From contig NZ_BJUK01000011.1 in NCBI RefSeq assembly GCF_007989625.1, positions 1 through 64,000 on the forward strand: a stretch of 64,000 nt of DNA, given 5' to 3'. Below are positions 34,797-44,202 of this stretch, one piece after another. The translations under genes and the position numbers were made by a program. Position 1 is the stretch's first letter. Every line of letters begins with the position of its first letter. Under the pieces are notes generated by a model that ran no database searches, was not told the DNA's origin, and was given only the letters and a program-made list of their open reading frames with translations. This stretch comes from Bisbaumannia pacifica. GTDB lineage: Bacteria > Pseudomonadota > Gammaproteobacteria > Pseudomonadales > Halomonadaceae.

Positions 34797-34827
34797 TCGA
34801 CCTGAGCTGTGTTCGTCGCGCTGCGGT

Positions 34828-34903
34828 TGGCTCCCCGAGCAGGACTCGAACCTGCGACCCAATGATTAACAGTCATTTGCTCTACCAACTGAGCTATCGG
34901 GGA
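34828..34903 (-). tRNA. tRNA-Asn(GTT), copy 1
   Basis: 76 bases including CCA, the promoter-proximal copy. Cloverleaf intact with anticodon GTT. A strong sigma-70 promoter lies 22 bases upstream, and all three copies are probably cut from one precursor. Confidence 0.97.
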
Positions 34904-34924
34904 ACAGCGTCGAACACGGGGCGT

Positions 34925-34952
34925 AGTATAAGGATTATTGCTTCCGGGTCAA
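34925..34952 (-). promoter_or_regulatory. Promoter of the tRNA-Asn cluster
   Basis: Minus strand TTGACC (34952-34947), 16-base spacer, TATACT (34930-34925), followed by a GC-rich CGCCCCG discriminator typical of stringently controlled stable-RNA promoters. Confidence 0.82.
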
Positions 34953-34987
34953 GGGGTAAGGCGCGCTTTCACCATCCGAAACCAAAA

Positions 34988-35008
34988 CCGCCGCCCGATG
35001 GGCGGCGG
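34988..35008 (-). terminator. lpxC terminator
   Basis: Perfect 9-bp arms CCGCCGCCC and GGGCGGCGG around a three-base loop, followed on the minus strand by TTTTGG. It closes the long division/cell-wall cluster. Confidence 0.85.
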
Positions 35009-35028
35009 TCGTCCTGGCGGCGCGACTC

Positions 35029-35940
35029 TCAGGCCATGGCCGGGGAGGCGTAGGAGATGGGCGCCTGGGCGCTCTCCTCCTCGAAGGTGACGATCTCGAA
35101 GGCCTCCGGGGTCTCCATCAGCACCCGGCACAGCTGATTGTTCAGGGCATGTCCGGACTTCACGCCGCGGAACTCGCCGATCAGGCTGTAGCCCAGCTGG
35201 TAGAGGTCACCGATGGCGTCCAGCACCTTGTGCTTGACGAACTCGTCCTCGTAGCGCAGGCCATCCTCGTTCATGATGCGGTAGTCGTCCACCACGATGG
35301 CATTGTCGAGGCTGCCGCCGAGGGCCAGGTTGTGGGAGCGCAGGTACTCCAAGTCACGCATAAAGCCGAAGGTCCGCGCCCGGGAGACCTCTTTGACGAA
35401 GGAGGTGGTGGAGAAGTCCACCACGGCGCGCTGGTCGCGCAGCTCCATCACCGGGTGATCGAAGTCGATGGCGAAGGAGACCTTGAAGCCGTTATAGGGC
35501 AGGAAGGCGGCTTCCTTATCGTCCTCGCGCACCACCAGCTCGCGCTTGATGCGGATAAACTTCTTGGCGGCCTCCTGCTCCTCGATGCCAGCGGACTGGA
35601 TCAGGAACACGAAGGGACCGGCGCTGCCATCCATGATCGGCACCTCGGGGGCGCTGACCTCGACGATGGCATTGTCGATACCCAGGCCGGCGAAGGCGGA
35701 CATCAGGTGCTCGACGGTGGCCACCTTGACGCCATCCTGGGACAGGGCGGTGCACAGGGTGGTGTCGGTGACGTTGGCCGCACGAGCGGGGATCTCCACC
35801 ACCGGATCGAGGTCGGTGCGCACGAAGACGATACCGCTATTGACCGGTGCCGGCCGCAGCGTCAGGTAGACCTTCTCGCCGGAGTGCAGGCCGACGCCGG
35901 TGGCGCGAATGGTGTTGCTGAGAGTGCGTTGTCGGATCAT
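35029..35940 (-). CDS. lpxC: UDP-3-O-acyl-N-acetylglucosamine deacetylase
   Basis: 303 residues, the committed zinc-dependent step of lipid A synthesis. The family motifs are intact: [19 protein letters not shown] with a zinc-binding His near residue 79, [15 protein letters not shown] with the catalytic Glu/Asp region, and [17 protein letters not shown] with zinc-binding His and Asp near residues 238-242. ATG 35940 gives the standard [11 protein letters not shown] start. It is last in the cluster, 112 bases after ftsZ, with its own promoter. Cytosolic; a known regulatory target of FtsH proteolysis in enterobacteria. Confidence 0.98.
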   Translation of the reverse strand: MIRQRTLSNTIRATGVGLHSGEKVYLTLRPAPVNSGIVFVRTDLDPVVEIPARAANVTDTTLCTALSQDGVKVATVEHLMSAFAGLGIDNAIVEVSAPEVPIMDGSAGPFVFLIQSAGIEEQEAAKKFIRIKRELVVREDDKEAAFLPYNGFKVSFAIDFDHPVMELRDQRAVVDFSTTSFVKEVSRARTFGFMRDLEYLRSHNLALGGSLDNAIVVDDYRIMNEDGLRYEDEFVKHKVLDAIGDLYQLGYSLIGEFRGVKSGHALNNQLCRVLMETPEAFEIVTFEEESAQAPISYASPAMA

Positions 35941-35974
35941 GGGTAACCGCCAGGCATAAAGCATATTATCAAAC

Positions 35975-36010
35975 GGTGTTCACTATAGCAGCGAACACCC
36001 GTTTTACCAA
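35975..36010 (-). promoter_or_regulatory. lpxC promoter with inverted repeat over the -10 element
   Basis: Minus strand TTGGTA (36010-36005), exact 17-base spacer, TATAGT (35987-35982). Perfect 7-bp inverted repeats GGTGTTC (35975-35981) and GAACACC (35993-35999) bracket the -10, as an operator would. Confidence 0.75.
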
Positions 36011-36030
36011 AAAATATCTCGCCCGGTCGC

Positions 36031-36047
36031 GCTATACCCGTTATAGC
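36031..36047 (-). promoter_or_regulatory. Small dyad just after ftsZ
   Basis: GCTATA-CCCGT-TATAGC, perfect 6-bp arms, ending five bases from the ftsZ stop codon. It could be a weak hairpin attenuating ftsZ read-through into lpxC, or a binding site. Confidence 0.35.
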
Positions 36048-36052
36048 CGGAG

Positions 36053-37225
36053 TCAATCGGCCTGACGCCGCAGGAAGGCCGGGATATCCAGGTAATCGTC
36101 CAGCTCCTGGGAGCGTCGCTTCTCGGTGCGCGCCTTGGACGCCGCCTCCTGCTCCGCCTTGGCGGCCTGCTGACGAGCCACGGCGGGCTGCTGCTGCAGC
36201 TTGCGATAATCCGGGGAGGGCTCGTTGCGACTCACGGCGGCATCGCGCTGGACCGGCTTCTGGGCGCGACCGTCGAGGCCGGCGGCGACCACGGTGACGC
36301 GCAGCTCGTCGGACATCTCCATGTCGATGGAGGTCCCCACCACGATGGTGGCGTCTTGGGAAGCAAACTCCTGGACGGTGGCACCCACGTCGTTGAACTC
36401 GCCGATGGAGAGGTCGGGGCCGGCGGTGATATTGACCAGGATGCCGCGGGCACCATGCAGGTCGATATCCTCCAGCAGCGGGCTGCGAATCGCCTTCTCG
36501 GCGGCTTCCCGGGCGCGGTTTTCACCGGTGGCGCCGCCGGTACCCATCATCGCCATGCCCATCTCGGACATCACGGTGCGCACGTCGGCGAAGTCGACGT
36601 TGATGATGCCGGGGCTGGTGATCAGCTCGGCGATCCCTTGCACGGCCCCCAGTAGGACGTCATTGGCGGCGCTGAAGGCGGTCAGCAGGCTGGCATTCTT
36701 GCCCAGCACCGAGAGCAGCTTCTCGTTGGGGATGGTGATCAGGGAGTCGACGTGCTCGGAGAGCTCCTTCATGCCCTCCTCGGCGGCGCGCATGCGCTTG
36801 GGCCCCTCGAAGGGGAAGGGCCGGGTCACCACCGCCACGGTGAGGATGCCCAGCTCCTTGGCCACCTGGGCCACCACGGGGGCGCCACCGGTGCCGGTGC
36901 CGCCGCCCATGCCGGCGGTGATAAACACCATGTCGGCCCCGCTGAGCAATTCGGCGATGCGCTCGCGATCCTCCATGGCGGCCTGGCGCCCCACCTCTGG
37001 GTTGGCACCGGCCCCGAGGCCCTTGGTGATCTCGCCACCCAGTTGCAGAACGGTCTTGGCGGCGACCCGCTTCAGGGCCTGGGCATCGGTATTGGCGCAG
37101 ATAAACTCCACGCCCTCGATGCTGCTCTCCACCATATGGTTGACGGCATTGCCACCGCCGCCGCCCACGCCGATCACCTTGATGACCGCGCTGCTTGAGG
37201 GCGCGTTATCTACCAACTCGAACAT
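36053..37225 (-). CDS. ftsZ: Cell division protein FtsZ
   Basis: 390 residues, tubulin-like GTPase that builds the division ring. The GTP-binding signature is [10 protein letters not shown] near residues 105-114, with [15 protein letters not shown] near residue 18 and the T7 loop [13 protein letters not shown] variable linker rich in Gln/Ala/Lys (~320-370) leads to the conserved C-terminal peptide [16 protein letters not shown] that binds FtsA and ZipA. It starts 32 bases after ftsA, as in most proteobacteria. Confidence 0.99.
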   Translation of the reverse strand: MFELVDNAPSSSAVIKVIGVGGGGGNAVNHMVESSIEGVEFICANTDAQALKRVAAKTVLQLGGEITKGLGAGANPEVGRQAAMEDRERIAELLSGADMVFITAGMGGGTGTGGAPVVAQVAKELGILTVAVVTRPFPFEGPKRMRAAEEGMKELSEHVDSLITIPNEKLLSVLGKNASLLTAFSAANDVLLGAVQGIAELITSPGIINVDFADVRTVMSEMGMAMMGTGGATGENRAREAAEKAIRSPLLEDIDLHGARGILVNITAGPDLSIGEFNDVGATVQEFASQDATIVVGTSIDMEMSDELRVTVVAAGLDGRAQKPVQRDAAVSRNEPSPDYRKLQQQPAVARQQAAKAEQEAASKARTEKRRSQELDDYLDIPAFLRRQAD

Positions 37226-37257
37226 AAGCCCCGTCTCCTGGACCGCTCGCGGCCCTG

Positions 37258-38547
37258 TCAGAAATTTCCTTTGAACCAGCTCTTCAGCTTATTGAATGCC
37301 AGCATGCCATCCTTGAGCCCACCACCAGAGGCGACCTCGCGCCTCGGCTGAGCCGGAACGGTGCGTCCCTCCCCCTGACGGCCATGCTCCTGCCGGGCTT
37401 CACGCATTCCGTAATGTAGCAAACCCACTCCGGTGGAATAAATCGGGTTGCGCACCACATCGGCGAGGCCACGCACCTTCTGCGGACAGGCGATGCGTAC
37501 CGGCATATGGAAGATCTCCTCCGCCAGCTCCACCACCCCTTCCATGCGCGAGGTCCCGCCGGTCAGGACCACCCCGGCGGCGACCAGGTCCTCGAAGCCG
37601 CTGCGCCGCAGCTCATCGCGAACCAGGGTAAAGAGCTCCTCGTAGCGCGGCTCCACCACCTCCGCCAGCGCCTGGCGGGAAAGGTCCCGGGCCGGCCGGT
37701 CGCCGACGCTGGGCACCTTGATCATCTCGTCCCCGGAGGCCAGCTGGGTCAAGGCACAGGCATACTTGACCTTGATCTCTTCGGCATGCTGGGTCGGGGT
37801 ACGCAGGGCCATGGCGATATCATTGGTGACCTGGTCGCCGGCGATGGGAATCACCGCGGTATGGCGAATGGCACCCTCGGTAAAGACGGCGATATCGGTG
37901 GTACCGCCGCCGATATCCACCATGCAGACGCCCAGTTCCCGCTCGTCCTCGGTGAGCACCGCCAGGCTAGAGGCGAGCTGCTCGAGGATCACCGCATCCA
38001 CCTCGAGGCCGCAACGGCGCACGCACTTCTCGATGTTCTGTACCGCATTGAGTGCCGCCGTGACCAGATGCACCCGGGCCTCCAGACGCACCCCGGACAT
38101 GCCCAGCGGCTCGCGAATGCCCTCCTGGGTATCGATGGCGAACTCCTGGGGCAGCACATGCAGCACCCGCTGCCCCTCGGAGATGGCCCGCGCCCGGGCC
38201 GAATCGATCACCCGGTCGATATCCGAGAGGGTCACCTCGCGCTCCTTGATGGCGACCACCCCGTCGGAATTCATGGAGCTGATATGGCTACCCGCCACGC
38301 CCACATAAACGGAGTGGATATCGCAGCCGGCCATCAGCTCGGCCTCCTCGACGGCGCGCTGAATCGACTGAACGGTGGACTCGATATTGATCACCACTCC
38401 CTTCTTCATGCCATGGGAGGGGTGGGAACCGATACCGGCGATTTCGATGCCGCCATCGTCGGTGGGTTGCCCCACGATCGCCACGACCTTGGATGTTCCG
38501 ATATCCAGCCCGACTACCATATTGGAGGCATTGGGTTGTCCTGCCAT
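37258..38547 (-). CDS. ftsA: Cell division protein FtsA
   Basis: 429 residues, actin-like membrane anchor for FtsZ. The phosphate-binding segment [16 protein letters not shown] opens the protein, [17 protein letters not shown] is the second phosphate loop, and [14 protein letters not shown] the adenosine motif. The C-terminus [14 protein letters not shown] is the amphipathic membrane-targeting helix. A region of 186 bases precedes it with a perfect TATAAT and a palindrome, suggesting an internal promoter for ftsAZ. Confidence 0.98.
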   Translation of the reverse strand: MAGQPNASNMVVGLDIGTSKVVAIVGQPTDDGGIEIAGIGSHPSHGMKKGVVINIESTVQSIQRAVEEAELMAGCDIHSVYVGVAGSHISSMNSDGVVAIKEREVTLSDIDRVIDSARARAISEGQRVLHVLPQEFAIDTQEGIREPLGMSGVRLEARVHLVTAALNAVQNIEKCVRRCGLEVDAVILEQLASSLAVLTEDERELGVCMVDIGGGTTDIAVFTEGAIRHTAVIPIAGDQVTNDIAMALRTPTQHAEEIKVKYACALTQLASGDEMIKVPSVGDRPARDLSRQALAEVVEPRYEELFTLVRDELRRSGFEDLVAAGVVLTGGTSRMEGVVELAEEIFHMPVRIACPQKVRGLADVVRNPIYSTGVGLLHYGMREARQEHGRQGEGRTVPAQPRREVASGGGLKDGMLAFNKLKSWFKGNF

Positions 38548-38585
38548 AGGTCGTGATCACTCCTAGATTCTCGTCGGGGCACGAT

Positions 38586-38625
38586 GCCGTTTAAAACGGC
38601 CAATAAAGACTTGGCACCAATTATA
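38586..38625 (-). promoter_or_regulatory. ftsA promoter -10 element and adjoining palindrome
   Basis: A perfect TATAAT (minus strand, 38625-38620) lacks a good -35. About 20 bases downstream, near the expected transcript start, lies a perfect 15-bp palindrome, GCCGTTT-A-AAACGGC (38586-38600), an operator-like site. Confidence 0.55.
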
Positions 38626-38733
38626 GGAACAAGTGCGCACCCCGCACCAGCCTAACCGGAAAGCACAGGCCAGAATACGGAGAATTATCGTGAAAAGAAA
38701 CTCCTCTGGCCCGGGAAATACTCGTTGTTTTAC

Positions 38734-39462
38734 TCAGCTATTCGCCGGGACTTCCAGGCCCTCGGTATCACTTTCGCCATGCCAGGCCACGGCGATGCCG
38801 TTGGGATAACGCAGGTCGACATAGCGAATATGCTCGGCCAGAGGCGCCAGCTCCCGCTCCCAGGCGGCGGCGAAACGGGCCAGGCGCGCCGGGCGGTCAT
38901 TGCGCCCCAGCATCACCCAGAGGCCATGGTCGAGCTGCAAGCGCCAGGCGCCACGCTCCTCCAGGCGCAACTGGGTGACCTCCACACCGAGCCCCGCCAG
39001 TTGCGCCTGCAGGCGGCGATAATAGGCCAGCACCTCCGGGCCACTGCCGGGCGGGCCGGCCAGGTCCGGCAGGCCCCCGGGCCGCCCTTCGCCATCGAAG
39101 TCGAAGGGCTCGCCGCCCGCGTCGAGCAGGAAGTCATCATGCCAGCGGGCCACCGGGCGCTGCTCGTCGAGGGAGAAGATTAGGCCATCCGGCCACTGGC
39201 GGCCGAGCCGCACTTCCGCCAGCCACCCCAGCTCCCGGGCACGACGCCGCAGTTCGCCGAGATCCACCGACAGCCAGCTCTCTCCGGCCACCAGCGGCGC
39301 CAGCCGATCGCGCAGGTAGGCGGGGCTGACATGCTGCAACTGCCCCTCGATCACCACCCGGGTGATGGGGCGATCCAGCCACAGCCAAAGCGCCCGCCCG
39401 CCGGCCACCAGCAGCACCAGCAACAACAACAGGCCGAACAGGGATCCTCGCCGCATGCGCAT
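38734..39462 (-). CDS. ftsQ: Cell division protein FtsQ
   Basis: 242 residues, bitopic inner-membrane divisome protein. A short basic cytoplasmic N-terminus, one helix ([22 protein letters not shown], ~residues 8-29), then the POTRA domain (ITRVVIEGQLQHVSPAYLRDRLAPL) and the beta domain ending VDLRYPNGIAVAWH, which is the FtsB/FtsL-binding side. It starts six bases after ddl. A 186-base space separates it from ftsA. Confidence 0.94.
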   Translation of the reverse strand: MRMRRGSLFGLLLLLVLLVAGGRALWLWLDRPITRVVIEGQLQHVSPAYLRDRLAPLVAGESWLSVDLGELRRRARELGWLAEVRLGRQWPDGLIFSLDEQRPVARWHDDFLLDAGGEPFDFDGEGRPGGLPDLAGPPGSGPEVLAYYRRLQAQLAGLGVEVTQLRLEERGAWRLQLDHGLWVMLGRNDRPARLARFAAAWERELAPLAEHIRYVDLRYPNGIAVAWHGESDTEGLEVPANS

Positions 39463-39468
39463 GGTCGC

Positions 39469-40395
39469 CTAAGGTGCCTCGGCGGTCGCCAGGATCGCCA
39501 GCACCAGGGCATCGAAATCGATGCCGGCATGGGCCGCGGCCTGGGGCACCAGGCTGTGATCGGTCATCCCAGGCACCGTATTGACTTCCAGTAGCCAGAA
39601 GCGCCCCTGGCCATCGCGCATCACGTCGATACGCCCCCAGCCGCGGCAGCCGATGGCCGTGAAAGCGTCGCGACACAGCGCCCCGAGCTCGGCTTCCTCC
39701 GTCGGGCTCAGGCCGCAGGGCAGATGATACCGGGTGTCGTTGGAGACGTACTTGGCCTCGTAGTCATAGAAGCCGCTGGGCACCTCGACACGAATCGCCG
39801 GCAGCACCCGGTCGCCGAGCAGCGAGACGGTATACTCCTCGCCGCGAATAAAGCGCTCGGCCATCACCTGGGCATCGAAGCGCGCCGCCTCGTGATAGGC
39901 GGCGGCCAGGGACTCGGCGTCCTCGACGATGGTGATACCGAGTGTGGAACCCTCGTGAACCGGCTTGACGATCAGCGGCAGGCCGAGGCGAGCGCAGACC
40001 GCCTCCCAGTCCGCCCCCGCGTGAAGCAGCAGGCTCTCCGGGGTGGGCAGATCCAGGGCCTGCCACACCTGCTTGGTGCGCTGCTTGTCCATGCCGAGCG
40101 CCGAAGCCAACACGCCGCTGCCGGTGTAGGGAATCTTCAGCAGCTCCAGGGCCCCCTGCAGAGTACCGTCTTCGCCGCCACGCCCATGCAGGGCGATAAA
40201 GACCCGATCCGGGGCCAAATTCTCCAGCCCTACCAGCCCCCCTTCGGCGGGATCATAGCCGCGGGCATCCACGCCGCTGCGGCGCAGGGCCTCGAGGACC
40301 GCCTTGCCGCTGACCAGGGAGACCTCCCGCTCGGCGGAGTCGCCGCCATAGAGCACCACCACGCGACCATAGTCGCCCTGCTGCGCCTGTGTCAT
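39469..40395 (-). CDS. ddl: D-alanine--D-alanine ligase
   Basis: 308 residues, ATP-grasp ligase that makes the D-Ala-D-Ala used by Mur[20 protein letters not shown] is the N-terminal signature, and [37 protein letters not shown] the substrate region. The ATP-grasp domain holds [16 protein letters not shown] and [24 protein letters not shown] with the metal-binding Glu and Asn. It overlaps murC by four bases and lies directly before ftsQ, the usual dcw order (DdlB type). Confidence 0.97.
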   Translation of the reverse strand: MTQAQQGDYGRVVVLYGGDSAEREVSLVSGKAVLEALRRSGVDARGYDPAEGGLVGLENLAPDRVFIALHGRGGEDGTLQGALELLKIPYTGSGVLASALGMDKQRTKQVWQALDLPTPESLLLHAGADWEAVCARLGLPLIVKPVHEGSTLGITIVEDAESLAAAYHEAARFDAQVMAERFIRGEEYTVSLLGDRVLPAIRVEVPSGFYDYEAKYVSNDTRYHLPCGLSPTEEAELGALCRDAFTAIGCRGWGRIDVMRDGQGRFWLLEVNTVPGMTDHSLVPQAAAHAGIDFDALVLAILATAEAP

Positions 40396-41843
40396 AGGCT
40401 CACCTCGTCCAGCTGCAATCGGGCCTCAGCCAGGCGCTGGGCGATTCCGCCCACGTCACCGGCCCCCTGGGTGATCAGAATATCGCCGGGGCGCAGCACC
40501 CGCGCCAGCAGCGCCGGCAGCTCCGCCTTGTCGGCCACGAAGAGCGGATCGACCGCGCCACGCTGGCGGATCGACCCGGCCAGGGTCTTGCCCTCGGCCC
40601 CGGGGATCGGCGCCTCGCCGGCGCCGTAGACGTCCAGCAGCAGCAGGGTATCGACCCCGGAGAGGACCCGTACGAAGTCCTCGTAGAGATCCCGGGTACG
40701 GGTATAGCGATGGGGCTGATAGAGCATCACCAGGCGCCGTTCGGGCCAGCCGGCACGCACCGCCCGGATCACCATCTCCACCTCCCGGGGATGGTGGCCG
40801 TAGTCGTCCACCAGCATCACCTCGCCCCCCCCTTCCGGGGCGGCGAAGTCGCCCTGTACCTGGAAGCGCCGCCCAACCCCGGCGAAGCCGGCCAGGCCGC
40901 TCACGATGGCCTGGTCGTCGACCCCGGCGTCGCTGGCCACGGCGATGGCCGCCAGGGCATTGAGGGCATTGTGCTCGCCGGGCATGGCCAGGCGCACCGC
41001 CAGCGGCGCCAGGCCATCCGGGCGCAGGGCGGTGAAACGGATCTCGCCGGCCTCCTGGACGAAGTCGACGATACGGTAGTCGGCGTCCTCGCTGAAGCCA
41101 TAGGTGACGAACTGGCGATGCAGCCGCTCGCGCAGCTCGCGCACATTGGCGTCATCGATGCACAGCACCGCCAGCCCGTAGAAGGGCAGGTTGTGGAGAA
41201 ACTCCACGAAGGTGGTCTTCAGCCGCTCGAAGTCCCCGCCATAGGTGCTCATATGGTCGGCATCGATATTGGTGACGATGGAGACCATGGGCTGCAGGTG
41301 CAGGAAGGAGGCGTCGGACTCGTCCGCCTCCGCCACCAGGTAGTCGCCCTCCCCCAGCCGCGCATTGGTGCCGGCGCTGGTCAGCTTGCCGCCGATCACG
41401 AAGGTGGGGTCGAGCCCGCCCTCGCCGAGCAGGGTGGCGGTCAGGCTGGTGGTGGTCGTCTTGCCATGGGTACCGGCCACGGCGATGCCGTGACGGAAGC
41501 GCATCAGCTCGGCGAGCATCTCGGCGCGGCGCACCACCGGCACCCGGTGCGCCTGGGCCCAGGCGATCTCCGGGTTGCTGGCATCGATGGCGGTGGAGAC
41601 CACCACCACGTCGGCGCCGGCCACATGGGCCTCGGCGTGGCCGATGGCCACCGGGATGCCGCAGTCGCGTAGGTGGGCGACCACCGTGGAGTCTCGGATA
41701 TCCGAGCCACTGACCCGGTAACCCTGATTGGCCAGCACCTCGGCGATGCCGCACATGCCGGCGCCGCCGATACCGACGAAATGGATGCGGCGAATACGAC
41801 GCATGCCCAGGCCGAGGCCCGGGCGGGGGGTGTTATTGCTCAA
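40392..41843 (-). CDS. murC: UDP-N-acetylmuramate--L-alanine ligase
   Basis: 483 residues. Adds L-Ala to UDP-MurNAc. The Rossmann-like N-terminal motif [22 protein letters not shown] is followed by the Mur-ligase P-loop [11 protein letters not shown] near residue 125 and the central block [16 protein letters not shown]. Overlaps murG by 11 bases and ddl by four, so translation is probably coupled. Cytosolic. Confidence 0.97.
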   Translation of the reverse strand: MSNNTPRPGLGLGMRRIRRIHFVGIGGAGMCGIAEVLANQGYRVSGSDIRDSTVVAHLRDCGIPVAIGHAEAHVAGADVVVVSTAIDASNPEIAWAQAHRVPVVRRAEMLAELMRFRHGIAVAGTHGKTTTTSLTATLLGEGGLDPTFVIGGKLTSAGTNARLGEGDYLVAEADESDASFLHLQPMVSIVTNIDADHMSTYGGDFERLKTTFVEFLHNLPFYGLAVLCIDDANVRELRERLHRQFVTYGFSEDADYRIVDFVQEAGEIRFTALRPDGLAPLAVRLAMPGEHNALNALAAIAVASDAGVDDQAIVSGLAGFAGVGRRFQVQGDFAAPEGGGEVMLVDDYGHHPREVEMVIRAVRAGWPERRLVMLYQPHRYTRTRDLYEDFVRVLSGVDTLLLLDVYGAGEAPIPGAEGKTLAGSIRQRGAVDPLFVADKAELPALLARVLRPGDILITQGAGDVGGIAQRLAEARLQLDEVSL

Positions 41844-42921
41844 AACCTATCTCCATGCAGCCAGCCACCAGGCGATCGACGGCGTCCAGTTGGGCCTGGG
41901 CCCGGGCGCGGCTCGCCATGCTGGCTAGGGTAAGGGGATCCAAGAGGGCCGTGAGACGCTCGGCGAGATGCTCCGCGGTCAACTGCGCCTGGGGCGCGAG
42001 TTCCGCCGCCCCGGCCTCGACCAGGGCCCGGGCATTGGCGGTCTGGTGGTCGTCCACGGCGTGGGGAAAAGGCACGAAGAGCGCCGGCTTGGCGGCGGCG
42101 GCCAGCTCGCTGACGGTCAGGGCGCCGGCCCGGCACACCACCAGGTCGGCCCAGTCGTAGGCCGTGGCCATGTCATCGATAAAGTCGCTCACCTCGGCCT
42201 CGACGCCGGCCGCGGCGTAGGCGGCCCGGGTGGCCTGCTGCTTGTCGCGACCGGCCTGATGACGCACCTCGGGACGATGCGCTTCGGGCAGTCGCGCCAG
42301 GGCCGGGGGCAGGGTCTGGTTGAGGGCCTGGGCGCCCAGGGAGCCGCCCACCACCAACAGGCGCAGGCGCCGCCCGGCCATCGCCTCGGCGTCGCGAGGC
42401 AGCTCCCCCAGGGCGGCGATGGACTCGCGCACCGGATTGCCGACCCGCTCGGCGCGTCCCGCCGGGAAGGCCTCGGGGAAGGCCGCATAGACCCGCCGCG
42501 CCAGCCGCGCCAGGGCCTTGTTGGTCAACCCGGCCACGGCGTTCTGCTCGTGAATCACCAGGGGACGACGCGTCAGCCAGGCGGCCAGGCCGCCGGGGCC
42601 GCTGGCGAAGCCGCCGAGGCCCACCACCAGCTGGGGGTCGACCTCGGCGATCACCCGCCGGGCCTGCCAGACGGCACGCAGCAGCCTGAGCGGGGCCAGC
42701 AGCCAGCCGGCCAGGCCGTTGCCGCGCAGGCCGGCGACCTGGATGCGGTGCAGGGGGATCCCCGCCTCGGGCACCAGGCGGTTCTCGATCCCCCGGGGGC
42801 TGCCCAGCCAGGCCACCTCGATGCCCCGGGCCGCCAGGCCCCGGGCCAGGGAGAGGGCGGGAATCACATGGCCGCCGGTGCCGCCGGCCATGATCAGCAC
42901 GCGGCGCTGGTTATCACTCAC
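41833..42921 (-). CDS. murG: UDP-N-acetylglucosamine--lipid I GlcNAc transferase
   Basis: 362 residues, GT28 glycosyltransferase on the inner face of the membrane that makes lipid II. The G-loop [16 protein letters not shown] opens the protein, with [17 protein letters not shown] and [12 protein letters not shown] in the N-domain and [15 protein letters not shown] and [32 protein letters not shown] in the C-domain. The start is GTG 42921 with AGGAG six bases upstream, rather than the frame's more distal start. A 72-base gap separates it from ftsW, the largest gap between rsmH and ddl. Confidence 0.96.
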   Translation of the reverse strand: MSDNQRRVLIMAGGTGGHVIPALSLARGLAARGIEVAWLGSPRGIENRLVPEAGIPLHRIQVAGLRGNGLAGWLLAPLRLLRAVWQARRVIAEVDPQLVVGLGGFASGPGGLAAWLTRRPLVIHEQNAVAGLTNKALARLARRVYAAFPEAFPAGRAERVGNPVRESIAALGELPRDAEAMAGRRLRLLVVGGSLGAQALNQTLPPALARLPEAHRPEVRHQAGRDKQQATRAAYAAAGVEAEVSDFIDDMATAYDWADLVVCRAGALTVSELAAAAKPALFVPFPHAVDDHQTANARALVEAGAAELAPQAQLTAEHLAERLTALLDPLTLASMASRARAQAQLDAVDRLVAGCMEIGFEQ

Positions 42922-42993
42922 TACAGACTCCTCTTGCACGGCTCGCCGAATCCCGGGGGGCGCAGGCGCCGACCGGGGCATCGGCGCGGGTAA

Positions 42994-44202
42994 TCACGGG
43001 GAGACACTCCCGGTGCGTTTGGCCGCGGCCCGGGACCCGGACCGCGCCGGGCGCAGGCGCCGCTGGAAACGCCGCGTCTCGAAATCGGCGCGCCAGACCA
43101 GGGCCACCATGGCGCCACACACCAGCAGGCTCGAGCCGCCATAACTGAGCAGCGGCAGGGTCAGCCCCTTGGTGGGCAGCATGCCGCTGCTGACGGCGAT
43201 ATTGATAAAGGCCTGGGCGCCGATCACGAAGGCGATACCGTAACTCAGATAGGCGGCGAAGGGCAGCCGCGCCAGCTCCGCCCGGCGCCCCACCAGCAGG
43301 GCCCGCACCGTCAGCAGCAGGAAGAGGCCAATCACCGTCAGCGCCCCCAGCAAGCCGAGTTCCTCGGCGAGCACGGCGAAGACGAAGTCGGTATGCGCCT
43401 CGGGCAGGTAGAAGAGCTTCTGGACGCTATTGCCGAGCCCCAGCCCCAGCCAGTGGCCGCGGCCGAAGGCAATCAGCGACTGGGTGAGCTGGTAGCCGCT
43501 GGCGAACTGGTCCGCCCAGGGGTCGGCGAAGCTGGTCAGGCGCGCCACCCGGTACGGCTCGGCCACCGCCAGGTAGGCCCCGGCCAGGCCCACCAGCACC
43601 AACAGCAGACCGAAGCGCCACAGCGGCGCGCCGGCCATCAGCAGCATGCCCATCATGCAACCGCCGATCACCACCACGGCGCCATAGTCGGGCTCGAGGA
43701 TCAGCAGCCCCGCCGCCACCAGCATGATCACCAGGGGCCGCAGGAAGGCGCCCCACTCCCGGCGCACCTGGGGCAGGAAGCGCTCCAGGTAGCCCGCCAG
43801 GTAGATGATCAGGCACAGCTTGGCCACCTCGGAGGCCTGCAGGTTAAGGGGGAACCCGGGCAGGGCGATCCAGCGCCGACTGCCGTTGACCTCGCGGCCG
43901 ATCAGCAGCACCAGCACCAGCAGGCCCAGCCCCACCACCAGCAGCAAGGGGCCATTGGCGCGCCACCAGGCCAGGGGCACGCAGGCCACTCCGGCCGATA
44001 CCCCCAGGGTCAGCAGCACGAAGGCGCCATGGCGCAGGCTGAAATAGTAGGGATTGCCGGTCAGGCTGGAGGCCACCCCGGTGGAGGCGGAGGTGACCAT
44101 CACCCAACCGATCAGCAGCAGCGACAGCGCCGCCACCAGCAGCCAGGGATCGAAGGCCCGCGCCTCGCCCGGGGTCGCCGGAACCCGCCGCCGCGGGCTC
44201 AT
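42994..44202 (-). CDS. ftsW: Lipid II polymerase FtsW (SEDS family)
   Basis: 402 residues with about ten membrane helices. SEDS features include WIALPGFPLNLQASEVAKLCLIIYLAGYL, LLILEPDYGAVVVI holding the conserved Glu and Asp, and SVQKLFYLPEAHTDFVFAVLAEELGLLG in the large periplasmic loop. It polymerises septal peptidoglycan together with FtsI. ATG 44202 overlaps the murD stop by four bases and has GGGAGG upstream; the longer frame runs through murD. Confidence 0.97.
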   Translation of the reverse strand: MSPRRRVPATPGEARAFDPWLLVAALSLLLIGWVMVTSASTGVASSLTGNPYYFSLRHGAFVLLTLGVSAGVACVPLAWWRANGPLLLVVGLGLLVLVLLIGREVNGSRRWIALPGFPLNLQASEVAKLCLIIYLAGYLERFLPQVRREWGAFLRPLVIMLVAAGLLILEPDYGAVVVIGGCMMGMLLMAGAPLWRFGLLLVLVGLAGAYLAVAEPYRVARLTSFADPWADQFASGYQLTQSLIAFGRGHWLGLGLGNSVQKLFYLPEAHTDFVFAVLAEELGLLGALTVIGLFLLLTVRALLVGRRAELARLPFAAYLSYGIAFVIGAQAFINIAVSSGMLPTKGLTLPLLSYGGSSLLVCGAMVALVWRADFETRRFQRRLRPARSGSRAAAKRTGSVSP

